Shown piece by piece: positions 34,216 through 43,136 of a DNA stretch of 64,000 nt. The first letter of the stretch is position 1. Every line of letters starts with the position of its first letter. The notes below the pieces were generated by a model. That model was not told the origin of the DNA. It was given only the letters and a program-made list of their open reading frames with translations, and did no database searches. The translations under genes and the position numbers were made by a program. The DNA is taken from assembly GCA_900167895.1 (NCBI GenBank), contig FUZR01000003.1:297105-361104 (forward strand), in the 5' to 3' direction. The stretch is from Bacteroidales bacterium WCE2004 (GTDB lineage: Bacteria; Bacteroidota; Bacteroidia; Bacteroidales; UBA932).

Positions 34216-36228
34216 CTAATAACTCCACTGACGGCGTCCTGAGAAGCGATTCTCGGCGAAGCCGCCTTTAGCCGCCTGCTCCAACGCCGAAAGCGTCCGG
34301 GGCAGGCGCTCTGCATTGGGAAGATGCAGGGTGTGGATGACGTCGCCGCGCGCGTCGCGCCCGCTGCGTGCATAGCTCCAGGAAGAGAAGCGCCCGAAGC
34401 GCTCCGCGAGGCGCAGCACTTCCGGCGCCACCACGGCGATGCCCAGGCGGTCGAAAACGATGACGCCCTGCTGGACGTAGTCCGCATAGTCGGCGCGTGC
34501 CAGCGTGCGCAGCCAGGAGCCGTCCTCCTCATAAAGCGAGAGGACGATCTGGTAGTGCGTGAGCGTCTTGGTGATGTCGTCCTCGAGCGCCGTCACGTTG
34601 CCGCTGACCGGCTCCACGCTCAGGCGCATGGTGCGGGCGTTGTTCGGGCCCCAGTAGATCTCCTCCTGGCCGGACATCCGGTAGTAGGGATTCTCGATGT
34701 GGTCTTCGAAGCGGCAGATCAGATTCTCATACAGGTCCACGTCGATGCCTTCCGCGCGGACATGGACGGAGCAGTTGAGCACCTCGCCCATGTGGTAGGG
34801 GTAGCGGAACAGCGGCGCGCGCATCAGGTCGCGCGCGGCCGGGCTGCGCAGGAACGCCATGTCCGGCTCCTGGTAGGACGTGACGCCGACATTGTCGCCC
34901 TCGGCGATCTCGATCAGGCGCCGGGAGTAGGTGACCGGATCCATATATTGCATCACCTCGCCCCGGGTGAGCCCGAGGTTCTCGTAGACGCTGTATCCGG
35001 ACACCTCCTGCACTTTGCTGAGCAGCATCGTGAAGCGGTCCCGGCCGGTCGTGTTGATGTCGTTGAGGATCAGGAGGTCGTCGAGCGGAAGCTTCTCCGG
35101 ATGCTCGAGGCTGGCTGCCGGGCGGTAGATCAGGCCGCCGTCGAAGGTGGCCAGCACCGAGCCGGCGTCGCAGACCACGTCCACGAGCGTGCCGTCCGCC
35201 TCATACAGGCGGGCCTGCAGCCAATATTTCGTGTCCTCGTCGTAGGGGTCGTCCAGCTGGCCGAACCATTCTTCGTCTTCGAAACTCTCGTGCTCGAAGG
35301 GGACCGGCTCCAGCCGCAGGAAGCGGCCGCCGCGGCCCCAGTTGATCTCCCGCACATCCTGGCAGGACACCCGGTTGTCGCGGGACAGGTTCACGAAGCC
35401 CACGATCTTCTTGACCGTGTTGCGGTGCAGGCGCACGCCGATGCAGTCGTTACCGCTGTGCCACGCGGCCGCGCGGACCGCATTGCCCTGCGGGTCGTAC
35501 GGCTTGACGGAGCCGGGCAGCGGGGCCGAGCGCATCTTGCGCAAGGCGCCGTCCCAGAGCGTCTGCGTGAAGTCCGGGCCCAGCGACACGTATTCCGAGC
35601 CGTAGGTCCCGACGGACAGGTAGTCGAACGGCACGGGCACGCGGCCGTTCTCGTCGATCACGCCCTCCAGGCCGTTGGCCGCGGATTTGACGATGGCCAC
35701 GCCGTTGCGGAAAGAAGGCGCCGAGGCGAACTGCGGCGCGAAGACCTCGCGCCCGCGCTGGTCGTAGACGCCCCACGCGGGCTCGCCGTCAAGCGCGCCG
35801 CCGCGGGCGGTCCGCTTCGCGGTGATCAACCCTTCCTTTTTGGGGATGTTGATGGCCTGGCAGTCCACCGGGACGACGATGCGCCCCGTCTGGTCGCCTG
35901 CGCCGCGCAGCTTGGTGCGGCCCTCCTTGCGCATCAGTTCGCAGAGACCGTTCTTATAGAATTTGCTGATGTCGTCGTATTCCGCCGGGAAGACCCAGTC
36001 GCCGTTGGCGTCGATCAGGCCGATATGCTCGCCTACCGTCACCTCGGCGTAGCCGTCCACGAAGCGCTTCGCGCCGTCGAAGACGGGTTCGATGACCCAG
36101 CTCTTGTCCTTGGCCTGGTAGCCGTATTTCTGGGTCTGTTTGTCCTTGACCGGTTTGAGGTCCTGCGCGGCGGCGCTCATGGCGATGCCCGCCGCCAGGA
36201 TGCAGGCAAAAAGACTTTTCAGTGTCAT
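34216..36228 (-). CDS. Secreted WG-repeat protein
   Basis: 670-aa exported protein (signal peptide ending near SAAAQ, about 21). Residues 25-215 contain WG-type repeats (KYGYQAKDKSWVIEPVFDGA, HIGLIDANGDWVFPAEYDDI, WGVYDQRGREVFAPQF, GVIDENGRVPVPFDY). The remaining ~450 residues have no recognisable domain, though they are rich in charged and aromatic residues. WG repeats are presumed interaction modules. It follows the esterase gene at 36251 on the same strand with a 22-bp gap, so they may be co-transcribed. Confidence 0.8.
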   Translation of the reverse strand: MTLKSLFACILAAGIAMSAAAQDLKPVKDKQTQKYGYQAKDKSWVIEPVFDGAKRFVDGYAEVTVGEHIGLIDANGDWVFPAEYDDISKFYKNGLCELMRKEGRTKLRGAGDQTGRIVVPVDCQAINIPKKEGLITAKRTARGGALDGEPAWGVYDQRGREVFAPQFASAPSFRNGVAIVKSAANGLEGVIDENGRVPVPFDYLSVGTYGSEYVSLGPDFTQTLWDGALRKMRSAPLPGSVKPYDPQGNAVRAAAWHSGNDCIGVRLHRNTVKKIVGFVNLSRDNRVSCQDVREINWGRGGRFLRLEPVPFEHESFEDEEWFGQLDDPYDEDTKYWLQARLYEADGTLVDVVCDAGSVLATFDGGLIYRPAASLEHPEKLPLDDLLILNDINTTGRDRFTMLLSKVQEVSGYSVYENLGLTRGEVMQYMDPVTYSRRLIEIAEGDNVGVTSYQEPDMAFLRSPAARDLMRAPLFRYPYHMGEVLNCSVHVRAEGIDVDLYENLICRFEDHIENPYYRMSGQEEIYWGPNNARTMRLSVEPVSGNVTALEDDITKTLTHYQIVLSLYEEDGSWLRTLARADYADYVQQGVIVFDRLGIAVVAPEVLRLAERFGRFSSWSYARSGRDARGDVIHTLHLPNAERLPRTLSALEQAAKGGFAENRFSGRRQWSY

Positions 36229-36250
36229 ATAATGAGGATGTTAGGGTGTT

Positions 36251-37165
36251 CTATTCGCTTTCCGCGAAAGCGGAGAGCCAGATCTGCAGGTCACCCATCC
36301 AGGCCGCGCGGTACGCGAAATCCTCGTGGTCGGCCCAGCCGTGGCCGCCCACCGGATAGATGTGCAGCGCTGCCGGGACGTGGCTGGCCCGCAGGGCTTC
36401 GTAGTAGCGGATGCTGTTCTCGCACGGGACCAGGTCGTCGTCGGAGTTGGCCATGATGAATGCGGGCGGCGCGTCGGGCGTCACCTGCTTCTCGTTGCTG
36501 TATTTGTCCAGCAGCTCCTGCGCGGGCTGTGCGCCCAGCAGGAAATAGGACGAGCCGGCGTGCGTGATGGCCGGGTCCAGCGAGATGACCGGATAGAAGA
36601 GGATCTGGAAATCCGGGCGCTCCTCCGGCGTCGCGAAATGGGTCGCCGCCGTCGCGGCGAGATGCCCGCCGGCCGAGCAGCCCGCGATGCCCAGCTTGCT
36701 GAAGCCGAGCTCGCCGGCGCGCGCCTTCAGGATGCGCATCGCCTCGTGGACATCGTCCATCGGCACTTCCGGATGCCCGTTCGGCAGGCGGTACTTCAGC
36801 ACCGCGTACACGATGCCCTGGTCGGTGAACCACTTGGAGTTGGCATAGCCCTCCGTCTTGTCCCACACGTCCACGTAGCCGCCGCCCGGGCAGACGAGGA
36901 GCGCCACGCCGTTCGGCTTCTCCGGCAGGAACAGGGCGAGCGTGGGCTTCGTCACGTTGGAGACGTGGTTGCCGTAGTCGATCTCGTCGCCGGTCAAGCC
37001 GTTGTCGGACGGCGCGCCGTCGGGCCAGAGGTCGATGACGGCGTCGGGCTGCGGGAAATGGAACACCGGCGCCTCCGGGGCGCCTGCGGGCTGGGCCGCC
37101 GCCGTGCCGGCGCCCAGCGCCAGCGCGGCCAGCAGCGAGAAGACGGTCTGTGTGTGCTTCTTCAT
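36251..37165 (-). CDS. Secreted alpha/beta-hydrolase (BD-FAE/acetyl-esterase-like)
   Basis: 304-aa exported hydrolase with a signal peptide (GAGTAAAQ, about 25). Oxyanion motif CPGGGYV near 93, nucleophile serine in GIAGCSAGGHLAA, aspartate in NSDDDLVP and the catalytic histidine in GGHGWADHED. The pattern matches Bacteroidetes BD-FAE/axe-type esterases that remove acetyl or feruloyl groups from hemicellulose. No xylan genes are nearby, so the substrate is open. Confidence 0.85.
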   Translation of the reverse strand: MKKHTQTVFSLLAALALGAGTAAAQPAGAPEAPVFHFPQPDAVIDLWPDGAPSDNGLTGDEIDYGNHVSNVTKPTLALFLPEKPNGVALLVCPGGGYVDVWDKTEGYANSKWFTDQGIVYAVLKYRLPNGHPEVPMDDVHEAMRILKARAGELGFSKLGIAGCSAGGHLAATAATHFATPEERPDFQILFYPVISLDPAITHAGSSYFLLGAQPAQELLDKYSNEKQVTPDAPPAFIMANSDDDLVPCENSIRYYEALRASHVPAALHIYPVGGHGWADHEDFAYRAAWMGDLQIWLSAFAESE

Positions 37166-37200
37166 ATGCGGTCTTTCAATTGATGCTTCCGAAGGTACGA

Positions 37201-37692
37201 TTATTTTTTGGGATTAAGGCTTTTTGGGTTAAAAGCCTTTTCCAGACATCTGTAGACAGCCTTTGCCGCGTTGCCGACGGTTATTTCCGACACGGTCATC
37301 AGCAGTTCCTGCGTCTGTGCGTCCATGAACTGCACGGTAGCTTCCGTCGTCCAGCTCCCTTCGCCGCTTTTCGCACAGGTGACGAGCATGGTGCCCTCGG
37401 GGAAGGTGTCGGTCTCAGGAACGAAGATGTACCCTTTCTTCATCAGGAAACCGGACACGAATTCGGCCGGATCATTTTTCGAGAGGCTGTGGGTGGTGGT
37501 CGTCGTACCGTTCTCCGTACGGGACGTGCTGGTGCTTGCCCGGAACTGCGTGTCCGAGTAGACGTGGAAATACTTGTATCCGCCAAGGGGGTGTTCCTTC
37601 GAATCCCGGATGGAGGTGTCCGTCGTCGTGGAAAGGACAGAACAGCTGCAGAATAATGCCGTGAGAAGGCACAGGAGCGCAATCTTTTTCAT
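37201..37692 (-). CDS. Hypothetical lipoprotein
   Basis: 163-aa protein with a clear lipoprotein signal (LFCSCSVLS, C15 or C17). The mature part is polar with a Thr-rich stretch near 60-70 and no family I recognise. The region TMLVTCAKSGEGSW...EATVQFMDAQT.ELL resembles small Bacteroidetes lipoproteins of unknown role. Single gene with no informative neighbour. Confidence 0.65.
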   Translation of the reverse strand: MKKIALLCLLTALFCSCSVLSTTTDTSIRDSKEHPLGGYKYFHVYSDTQFRASTSTSRTENGTTTTTHSLSKNDPAEFVSGFLMKKGYIFVPETDTFPEGTMLVTCAKSGEGSWTTEATVQFMDAQTQELLMTVSEITVGNAAKAVYRCLEKAFNPKSLNPKK

Positions 37693-37875
37693 AAGCGATG
37701 TAGTTTAAAAGGTTCATTTACTAATCCCCAATTTGCAAATGCAGTGCCGCCCCAGCTGCCGGACCCTTGACAGCGCCCGCCGGCAAAAGACCGCTATTGG
37801 GCGGGAGCTTGCTGAAATTTGAGGAGAGTTTATTAAATTTCGATAAATTGTTGTTGGATTTCAGGGAATCCTGTG

Positions 37876-37883
37876 TATATTTG
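37876..37883 (+). promoter_or_regulatory. Bacteroidetes -7 promoter motif of the DUF2975/HTH pair
   Basis: TATATTTG, exact match to TAnnTTTG, 28 bp before the ATG at 37912. Confidence 0.75.
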
Positions 37884-37911
37884 CCCCAGCAAAACACAAA
37901 ACATCCGAACC

Positions 37912-38589
37912 ATGCAGAAGAAAATCAATCTCCTCGCCACGCTGCTCGTCATCGCGATTGTCCTGGGCGGCCTGTCCACTTGCTCCGACGCCTCCTTCCG
38001 GGAGGGATTCCGGGTAGGAGCGGAGGAAGAGACGGTCAAGTTCGAGCCCGGCTTCGGGTCCGATGAGGATGCCGGAGAGAATCCGGAAGAGGCTTATATC
38101 GCCCGGCTCCGCCTGCTCCCGCGCCACGACTACCGGGCTTTCCCGTTCTCATTCCGCAACACCATGACGGGCGCGGAGGTCCCCATGGCCCCGGAGGCGG
38201 TCAAGCTCGCGATTCCCAAGGAGGACCTGGAGGATATCGTCTGGCTTCCCGTCGTGATCGGCCTGCTCGGGATCGGCGCGGCGATTGCCTTTGTCCTGCT
38301 GCTGATTCTCTTCGTCACGTCCATCAAGTCGGGCGGCATTTTCCTAAAAGGGAACGAGAAGACCCTCCGCTGGATGGGCGGCATCCTGCTCGGCTGGTAC
38401 GCGCTGGGCTGGGTCGAGACGCTGTCGGCTTTCTTCCGCGCGCGGGAGCTGGTGAAGCTGGAAGATTATCTGATCGTGTTCGATGCGCCGAACGTCTATC
38501 CGCTGGTGCTGGGTTTTGCGCTGCTGTTTTTCGCGCAGATCTTCGCGAAGGGACGTATGATGGAGGAGGACCAGCAATTCATGGTGTAG
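37912..38589 (+). CDS. DUF2975-like membrane protein
   Basis: 225-aa membrane protein starting MQKKINLLATLL; the longer reading frame begins inside the promoter and is rejected. Hydrophobic segments at about 6-24, 108-132, 150-170 and 193-212. The spacing and the partner gene three bases downstream fit the DUF2975 family, which in many bacteria pairs with a small YozG-like HTH regulator. Function unknown. The residue stretch 25-70 is acidic and probably extracytoplasmic. Confidence 0.7.
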   Translation: MQKKINLLATLLVIAIVLGGLSTCSDASFREGFRVGAEEETVKFEPGFGSDEDAGENPEEAYIARLRLLPRHDYRAFPFSFRNTMTGAEVPMAPEAVKLAIPKEDLEDIVWLPVVIGLLGIGAAIAFVLLLILFVTSIKSGGIFLKGNEKTLRWMGGILLGWYALGWVETLSAFFRARELVKLEDYLIVFDAPNVYPLVLGFALLFFAQIFAKGRMMEEDQQFMV

Positions 38590-38592
38590 CCT

Positions 38593-38796
38593 ATGATCGT
38601 GGTCAATCTCGATGTCATGCTGGCGAAGCGCAAGATGACGCTGAGCGAGCTCGCGGAGGAGGTGGGCATCACGCTGTCCAACATGTCCATCCTCAAGACC
38701 GGCAAGGTCCGCGCCATCCGCGTCAGCACCCTGGATACGATCTGCCGGGTGCTGGACTGCAGCGTGGGGGATATATTGGAATACCGCCCGGACTAG
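38593..38796 (+). CDS. YozG-like Cro/CI HTH regulator
   Basis: 67-aa protein made almost wholly of an HTH_26/XRE DNA-binding domain (MLAKRKMTLSELAEEVGITL, then NMSILKTGKVRAIRVSTLDT, then ICRVLDCSVGDILEY). It starts three bases after the DUF2975-like gene, the pairing known from YoaS/YozG-type loci. Probably an autoregulator whose activity is tied to the membrane partner. Confidence 0.9.
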   Translation: MIVVNLDVMLAKRKMTLSELAEEVGITLSNMSILKTGKVRAIRVSTLDTICRVLDCSVGDILEYRPD

Positions 38797-38810
38797 GGCG
38801 GTATTCAGTC

Positions 38811-39482
38811 TTATTCTCTGAGCTTCGCGAGCATTCTTTCGAGCTGCTCGCTGACGCTCCCGGGATCGAGGGGCGATCGCTCTGCCTCATTGAAATTGTA
38901 GAATACGATCTGGTTCGTCTCCGCATCCAGCACGGCGGCGTAGATGCCTGAGTACGTCTTGACGGGCACGGAATAGGAGGTGGCGGCACCCAATGTCAGG
39001 ATGGCTGTGGCAAGACCCAGGAGGGCGCCTTTTGTCACGGCCTTCTTATATCCTTTCCGATCCCGGCTCATGCCTTCGGCGAAGAGCAGCAGTCCATATC
39101 GCTCGCCTTCCGCTTCCAGCAGCTCGTCCAGCGCGGTCGGGATAGGGCTGTTCTTCTGTCTCATCTTGGTCTGGCCCTTCAGGTAGTCCATGAAGGCGGC
39201 GGCTTCGACATGTTGGGCGGAATCCAGCTGGACCCTCCGGGTTACGGGCAGGGATTTGCTTGACACGAGAGACGCGAGCAGCTCCTGCGTCTCGAACGTC
39301 AGGGAGTCGTTGAGCGACGCCTGATTCTTTTCGTCCAGATAAAAATGAAGTGCGCTCGGGCCCAGCAAGATCATTCCCTGGCTGGCCGTATCGGCCGAGA
39401 AACCGGAGTAGAAGCGGGCCGTGCTGCACGAAGAGAAAGCCAGCACGAGGCCGAGCAGAGCGAGAAGGTGGAGTTTTTTCAT
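38811..39482 (-). CDS. Hypothetical lipoprotein
   Basis: 223-aa lipoprotein (LAFSSCSTA, C19). The ATG at 39482 (MKKLHLLALL) is preferred to an in-frame TTG six codons upstream. Residues 30-125 are polar. A short hydrophobic glycine-rich stretch (about 152-170, KGALLGLATAILTLGAATSY) may be a membrane-inserting segment. No family recognised. Exact -7 motif at 39508-39515. Confidence 0.65.
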   Translation of the reverse strand: MKKLHLLALLGLVLAFSSCSTARFYSGFSADTASQGMILLGPSALHFYLDEKNQASLNDSLTFETQELLASLVSSKSLPVTRRVQLDSAQHVEAAAFMDYLKGQTKMRQKNSPIPTALDELLEAEGERYGLLLFAEGMSRDRKGYKKAVTKGALLGLATAILTLGAATSYSVPVKTYSGIYAAVLDAETNQIVFYNFNEAERSPLDPGSVSEQLERMLAKLRE

Positions 39483-39507
39483 TTTAGGAATTGTTTTCAA
39501 TATGATG

Positions 39508-39515
39508 CAAATATA
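39508..39515 (-). promoter_or_regulatory. Bacteroidetes -7 promoter motif of the lipoprotein gene
   Basis: TATATTTG on the minus strand, 25 bp before the ATG at 39482. Confidence 0.75.
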
Positions 39516-39541
39516 ATAAACAATTCCATGGAATGCGGATA

Positions 39542-40405
39542 TTATTGTCTTTCAAACACCAGCGTCAGCTCGGTCTTGATGCCGTTCAGTTCGATGAGGT
39601 CAGGGGCGTCGGGCGCGATCCGCTCCGGCTGCGGGCAGAGGATGCGGGTGCGGATGCCGCGGGTGCGGGTGGCGACCGGCTTGTCGCCGGAAATGTGCAG
39701 GGTGGACACGGCGCCGACCTGGTTCAGGGACACTTCGCCGGAGAAGGACCCGGCCTTGATCGCCACGTCCGAATTGACGTCCAGTTCCGTATTGCCCTTG
39801 ATTTCGGAAAGGAGGATCTCTTCGGCCTTGCCGCCGAATTCCAGGCGCTCATATTCGAGATTCCGGACGGAGAACCGCCCCGTGCGCGCGGCCACTTCCA
39901 CTTTGCGGACATAGCGCTGCGGGAGGGAAATGTCCACGTGGAGGGCCTCCCGGCAAAGCGTTTCCGTGATGCCGTCGCTCAGTCTGAGGTCCACGTCGGC
40001 GCTTTTGCCTTCGTCGTCGACCTTGATCTTGACCAGGCCGGAGAGGTCGGCGATGTCGTTGGACGAGCAGACGACTTCCAGCTTCTCGCCCGCGCTGCCG
40101 CTGACGGAGACCTCGGCGGCGCAGCCGAGGCGGATGTCGAAGTCCCGGAGGGCGTCGATGTCGCAGGCGATGCGGCTTTCATAGAGGAAGAGTTTCTCCG
40201 CAAGGGCTTTCTCCTCGGAGAGGAGATCGTCGATGCTGATCTTGAACATGCGGGAGAGTACGAGGAGATTGCCGATGTCCGGCAGACCCTCGCCGCTTTC
40301 CCATTTGGTGATGGCCTGTCGGGATACGTTCAGTCTTGCCCCGAATTCTTCCTGGGACAGTCCTGCACCTTTGCGTAGCGCTTTGATTTTTTCTTGCAGT
40401 TTCAT
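39542..40405 (-). CDS. XRE-family HTH regulator fused to a DUF4097-like beta domain
   Basis: 287-aa protein starting MKLQEKIKALRKGAGLS; the longer reading frame overlaps the -7 motif. Residues 3-60 are a canonical XRE HTH (LSQEEFGARLNVSRQAITKWE). Residues about 85-287 are beta-rich, repetitive and adhesin-like (DUF4097/head-GIN type). There is no signal peptide or membrane segment, so the beta domain should be cytoplasmic, which is unusual because such domains are generally exported. It may act as a sensor or oligomerisation module. Confidence 0.75.
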   Translation of the reverse strand: MKLQEKIKALRKGAGLSQEEFGARLNVSRQAITKWESGEGLPDIGNLLVLSRMFKISIDDLLSEEKALAEKLFLYESRIACDIDALRDFDIRLGCAAEVSVSGSAGEKLEVVCSSNDIADLSGLVKIKVDDEGKSADVDLRLSDGITETLCREALHVDISLPQRYVRKVEVAARTGRFSVRNLEYERLEFGGKAEEILLSEIKGNTELDVNSDVAIKAGSFSGEVSLNQVGAVSTLHISGDKPVATRTRGIRTRILCPQPERIAPDAPDLIELNGIKTELTLVFERQ

Positions 40406-40423
40406 AATGAAGTGTTTTTCCGG

Positions 40424-40431
40424 CAAAGGTA
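40424..40431 (-). promoter_or_regulatory. Bacteroidetes -7 promoter motif of the XRE-DUF4097 gene
   Basis: TACCTTTG on the minus strand, 18 bp before the ATG at 40405. Confidence 0.75.
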
Positions 40432-40568
40432 TCGCCCGGCGCCATTCCGGTCAAGCAACACGGGTTTACATCCGTCAGGTGCGATGCTACTTTTCGTGGC
40501 AATTGCCCGTCTTGGATGCAAATATAGGCTTTATCCGGGATTCCCGGTTACTTTGCTATCTTTAAGAG

Positions 40569-41111
40569 CTACCTTGTCGTGATGCTGAGTGTCTTGCCTT
40601 CGATTGTCAGGCTCTTTATCGCGCGGGACCTGATTCTCCATCTCTTTTGAATCAGCTTTTTTAACAGGGGTTCTTCCAACAGCGTCCCTAATTCTATCCC
40701 ACGAAGTCGTTCTGTCGGTTTTCCGTTCAGGATGAATGATTTGATCGCGCTTTCTTTCTTGGTGGCGATCAAGATAACGTCCTTGGGTACCCGCGCATAG
40801 ATATTGTGTTCAGCCAATTCTTTGGCTTTGCGGAGCATGTAGGAATCAATATCCTCCTTCGAGATGAAGGGGATGGCCTGCACAAAACGGTCAAGGATTT
40901 CTTCAACATCGAGGGGGCCGAGTTTTTCGTAGGTGAAATCAGGCGACATCCAGAGATATCCGTCGACGACAAACATGATGGCCGACGGGTCTGATGCCAA
41001 TTCCCCTGTGCTGGCGACATTCTGGGGAAGCTGATTGTTGTTTTGCGCATTGGCGGAAAGTGACAATGCAAGCGAAAGGAGACAGATAAGGATGCGTAAG
41101 GTGTTTCTCAT
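40569..41111 (-). CDS. Hypothetical exported protein
   Basis: 180-aa protein with a signal peptide (LALSLSANAQ, about 23). The mature part contains IMFVVDGYLW, and residues 65-125 look helical. The C-terminus ends ITIEGKTLSI-like (SLTIEGKTLSITTR). The VDG and LNGKP segments resemble TonB-dependent-receptor-associated or M56-associated periplasmic domains only loosely. Base composition is intermediate between the GC-rich flank and the AT-rich island that begins just beyond it. Confidence 0.6.
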   Translation of the reverse strand: MRNTLRILICLLSLALSLSANAQNNNQLPQNVASTGELASDPSAIMFVVDGYLWMSPDFTYEKLGPLDVEEILDRFVQAIPFISKEDIDSYMLRKAKELAEHNIYARVPKDVILIATKKESAIKSFILNGKPTERLRGIELGTLLEEPLLKKLIQKRWRIRSRAIKSLTIEGKTLSITTR

Positions 41112-41342
41112 AATCTCAATTGTATTGATTCTGTCGCTGTGAAGATAGAGATAGTTCGGCAGAATTAAAACAGCAGGGGGCGAGATTTACCCGGCCGGGG
41201 GTCGCCCACTCTGAACACAAGAGTATGAGGCCTCGAATCAACATTGTGGACTCCATCAAATCACGATCGATGACGAAGTTTGATCGGTTGATTTAGAAAT
41301 GCAGGGGTTTTTCATTAACTTAGCGGAATAAACGATATAGAT

Positions 41343-42986
41343 ATGAAAGAGGGTCTTAAATTTGATAAGAAATCGTTGAAAACAGTACAGGGGAAAGCGG
41401 CTGGTTTTGATGAGCTCGCTAAAGACTGCGTTGCTTTTGCTAATACAGAGGGTGGTCATCTAGCAATTGGTATAGAGGACGCAGATGAGTTGCCTGCGCC
41501 GAATCAAATAATTCCCAAAGGATTAATGGAATTAACCATTAAGCGAATAGGAGAAAGAACAATTAATGTTGCGACTAATGGGACGATAGTCGAAGCACCA
41601 AATGGTGGGGAATATATTGACCTTGAGGTGTTTAAATCTCAGTCCTCTGTTGCCGGGACAACCAAAGGCGGTTACTATTATAGAGATAATGATGAAAGTA
41701 AACCTCTTCCGCCAGATGAACTTCTTCGGGCAATAACCGACAAGCCTTCTTTTTCCTGGGAAACGAAGGTTTCTACTAAGTACAAAACCACACAGTGCGA
41801 CGAAAAGAAACTGTCAGCATTTATTGAAGAAATACGTAATTCGGATCGTGTTTCTGATTTTGTTAAATCAAAAACAGTTGAAGAAATTTTGGAGTATTTC
41901 TCATTAGCGGATGAGGATAGTTTTATGACTCATCTTGGAATTCTATGGCTTGGGACTCAACCTCAACGGTCTAGATTGTTGTATGCTCCTACTGTTCAGT
42001 ATATTAAGTATGATGGCAGCGGGAATAAGGTTCTCAAGCAAGTCTGGGATGACAACTCAATGAATCCCGAAGAACTTCTTGAAGATATTTGGAGAAGTGT
42101 GCCTGATTGGAGAGAATCCAACGAGATTTCTGATGGCCTTTGGAGAAAAGAAATACCAGCTTATGATGAAAAGGTTGTAAGGGAAGTTTTGTGTAATGCC
42201 ATAGCGCACAGGCCGTATACAACACGAGGAGACATTTTCATCAATATGTATCCCGATAAAATGGTAGTTGTAAATCCAGGGCGCCTTCCTTTTGGTGTTA
42301 CACCAAAAAACATACTACAGAAAACAGTAAAACGCAATCAAGAACTATCTCGAATTCTATACGCTCTTCATATCATGGAAGGAGAAGGTACCGGTTATGA
42401 CTTGATGTATGAAACTCAGTTATCTTTAGGAAAGAGTATTCCGATTCTTTTCGAAGGAGATGATTTCGTTTCTGTTACTGTTGAAAGAAAGATCGTGTCT
42501 AAGGAAGCTTCTCGTGTTTTTGAACATCTCCAGTATTTTTTTCCTCAGATAGCCCAGAATCAAAAAGCATTGATAACTTTTGGGATTGTTTTTCAAGAAG
42601 AGATTATTTCATCTGTAGATCTCGCTCAGAAACTTCAACTTCCAGAAGCGGATAGGTTACGCTCCTATGTTGAGCCATTAATTTCTCAGAATATTATCCT
42701 GTCTCGCGGTCGCGGGAAAGGAACAAGGTATTATGTCAATCCTGCTATTATTTCAGATTCGAAAGCGAATATTCAGACTACATTAAAAGCAATCGAACCA
42801 TATCGGCTCAAAGAGTTAATAAAGCAAGATCTTAAGTATCACAAACTCAGTTTAGTGTCAGATATTTCACAAAGATTACCAGACGTTCCTTTTAAGGATC
42901 TCCAAAAGATGGTAAGAAAAATGGCGTCAGAAGGGGAGCTGATTCCTAATGGGGGCAGGAAATTCCGCCGATACCGTTTGCCCTAG
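41343..42986 (+). CDS. Schlafen/AlbA_2-domain protein with HATPase_c_4 domain
   Basis: 547-aa protein, markedly AT-rich unlike its surroundings. N-terminal AlbA_2 domain (about 5-110): FDELAKDCVAFANTEGGHLA then IGIED. Central segment 150-230 unknown. Then an ATPase-like HATPase_c_4 region (about 275-345): REVLCNAIAHRPYTTRGDIF and NPGRLPFGVTP. Winged-helix-like C-terminus about 390-547. This is the RecG-like putative transcriptional-regulator architecture, a family found in mobile and defence-rich loci. A near-consensus -7 motif TAACTTAG lies just upstream. Probably a two-gene unit with the DUF6602-like gene 150 bp downstream. Confidence 0.82.
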   Translation: MKEGLKFDKKSLKTVQGKAAGFDELAKDCVAFANTEGGHLAIGIEDADELPAPNQIIPKGLMELTIKRIGERTINVATNGTIVEAPNGGEYIDLEVFKSQSSVAGTTKGGYYYRDNDESKPLPPDELLRAITDKPSFSWETKVSTKYKTTQCDEKKLSAFIEEIRNSDRVSDFVKSKTVEEILEYFSLADEDSFMTHLGILWLGTQPQRSRLLYAPTVQYIKYDGSGNKVLKQVWDDNSMNPEELLEDIWRSVPDWRESNEISDGLWRKEIPAYDEKVVREVLCNAIAHRPYTTRGDIFINMYPDKMVVVNPGRLPFGVTPKNILQKTVKRNQELSRILYALHIMEGEGTGYDLMYETQLSLGKSIPILFEGDDFVSVTVERKIVSKEASRVFEHLQYFFPQIAQNQKALITFGIVFQEEIISSVDLAQKLQLPEADRLRSYVEPLISQNIILSRGRGKGTRYYVNPAIISDSKANIQTTLKAIEPYRLKELIKQDLKYHKLSLVSDISQRLPDVPFKDLQKMVRKMASEGELIPNGGRKFRRYRLP

Positions 42987-43136
42987 TTCTTTCTTCAAAA
43001 ATGTGGCAGAAAAAAGGGAATAGTTTTCTTTTCTAAAGAATAGAATTATGTAACGTACTGAACTTTAGCGTGTTGTATTGTTTTTAAGAAGAAGAATAAA
43101 GCATCATAACTAACAGAAAACCATAGATCGCGATAG

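Noticed and set aside
41112..41342. Second attachment site for the AT-rich island
   Set aside because: No convincing copy of the tRNA-Ser 3' end could be seen here by eye.
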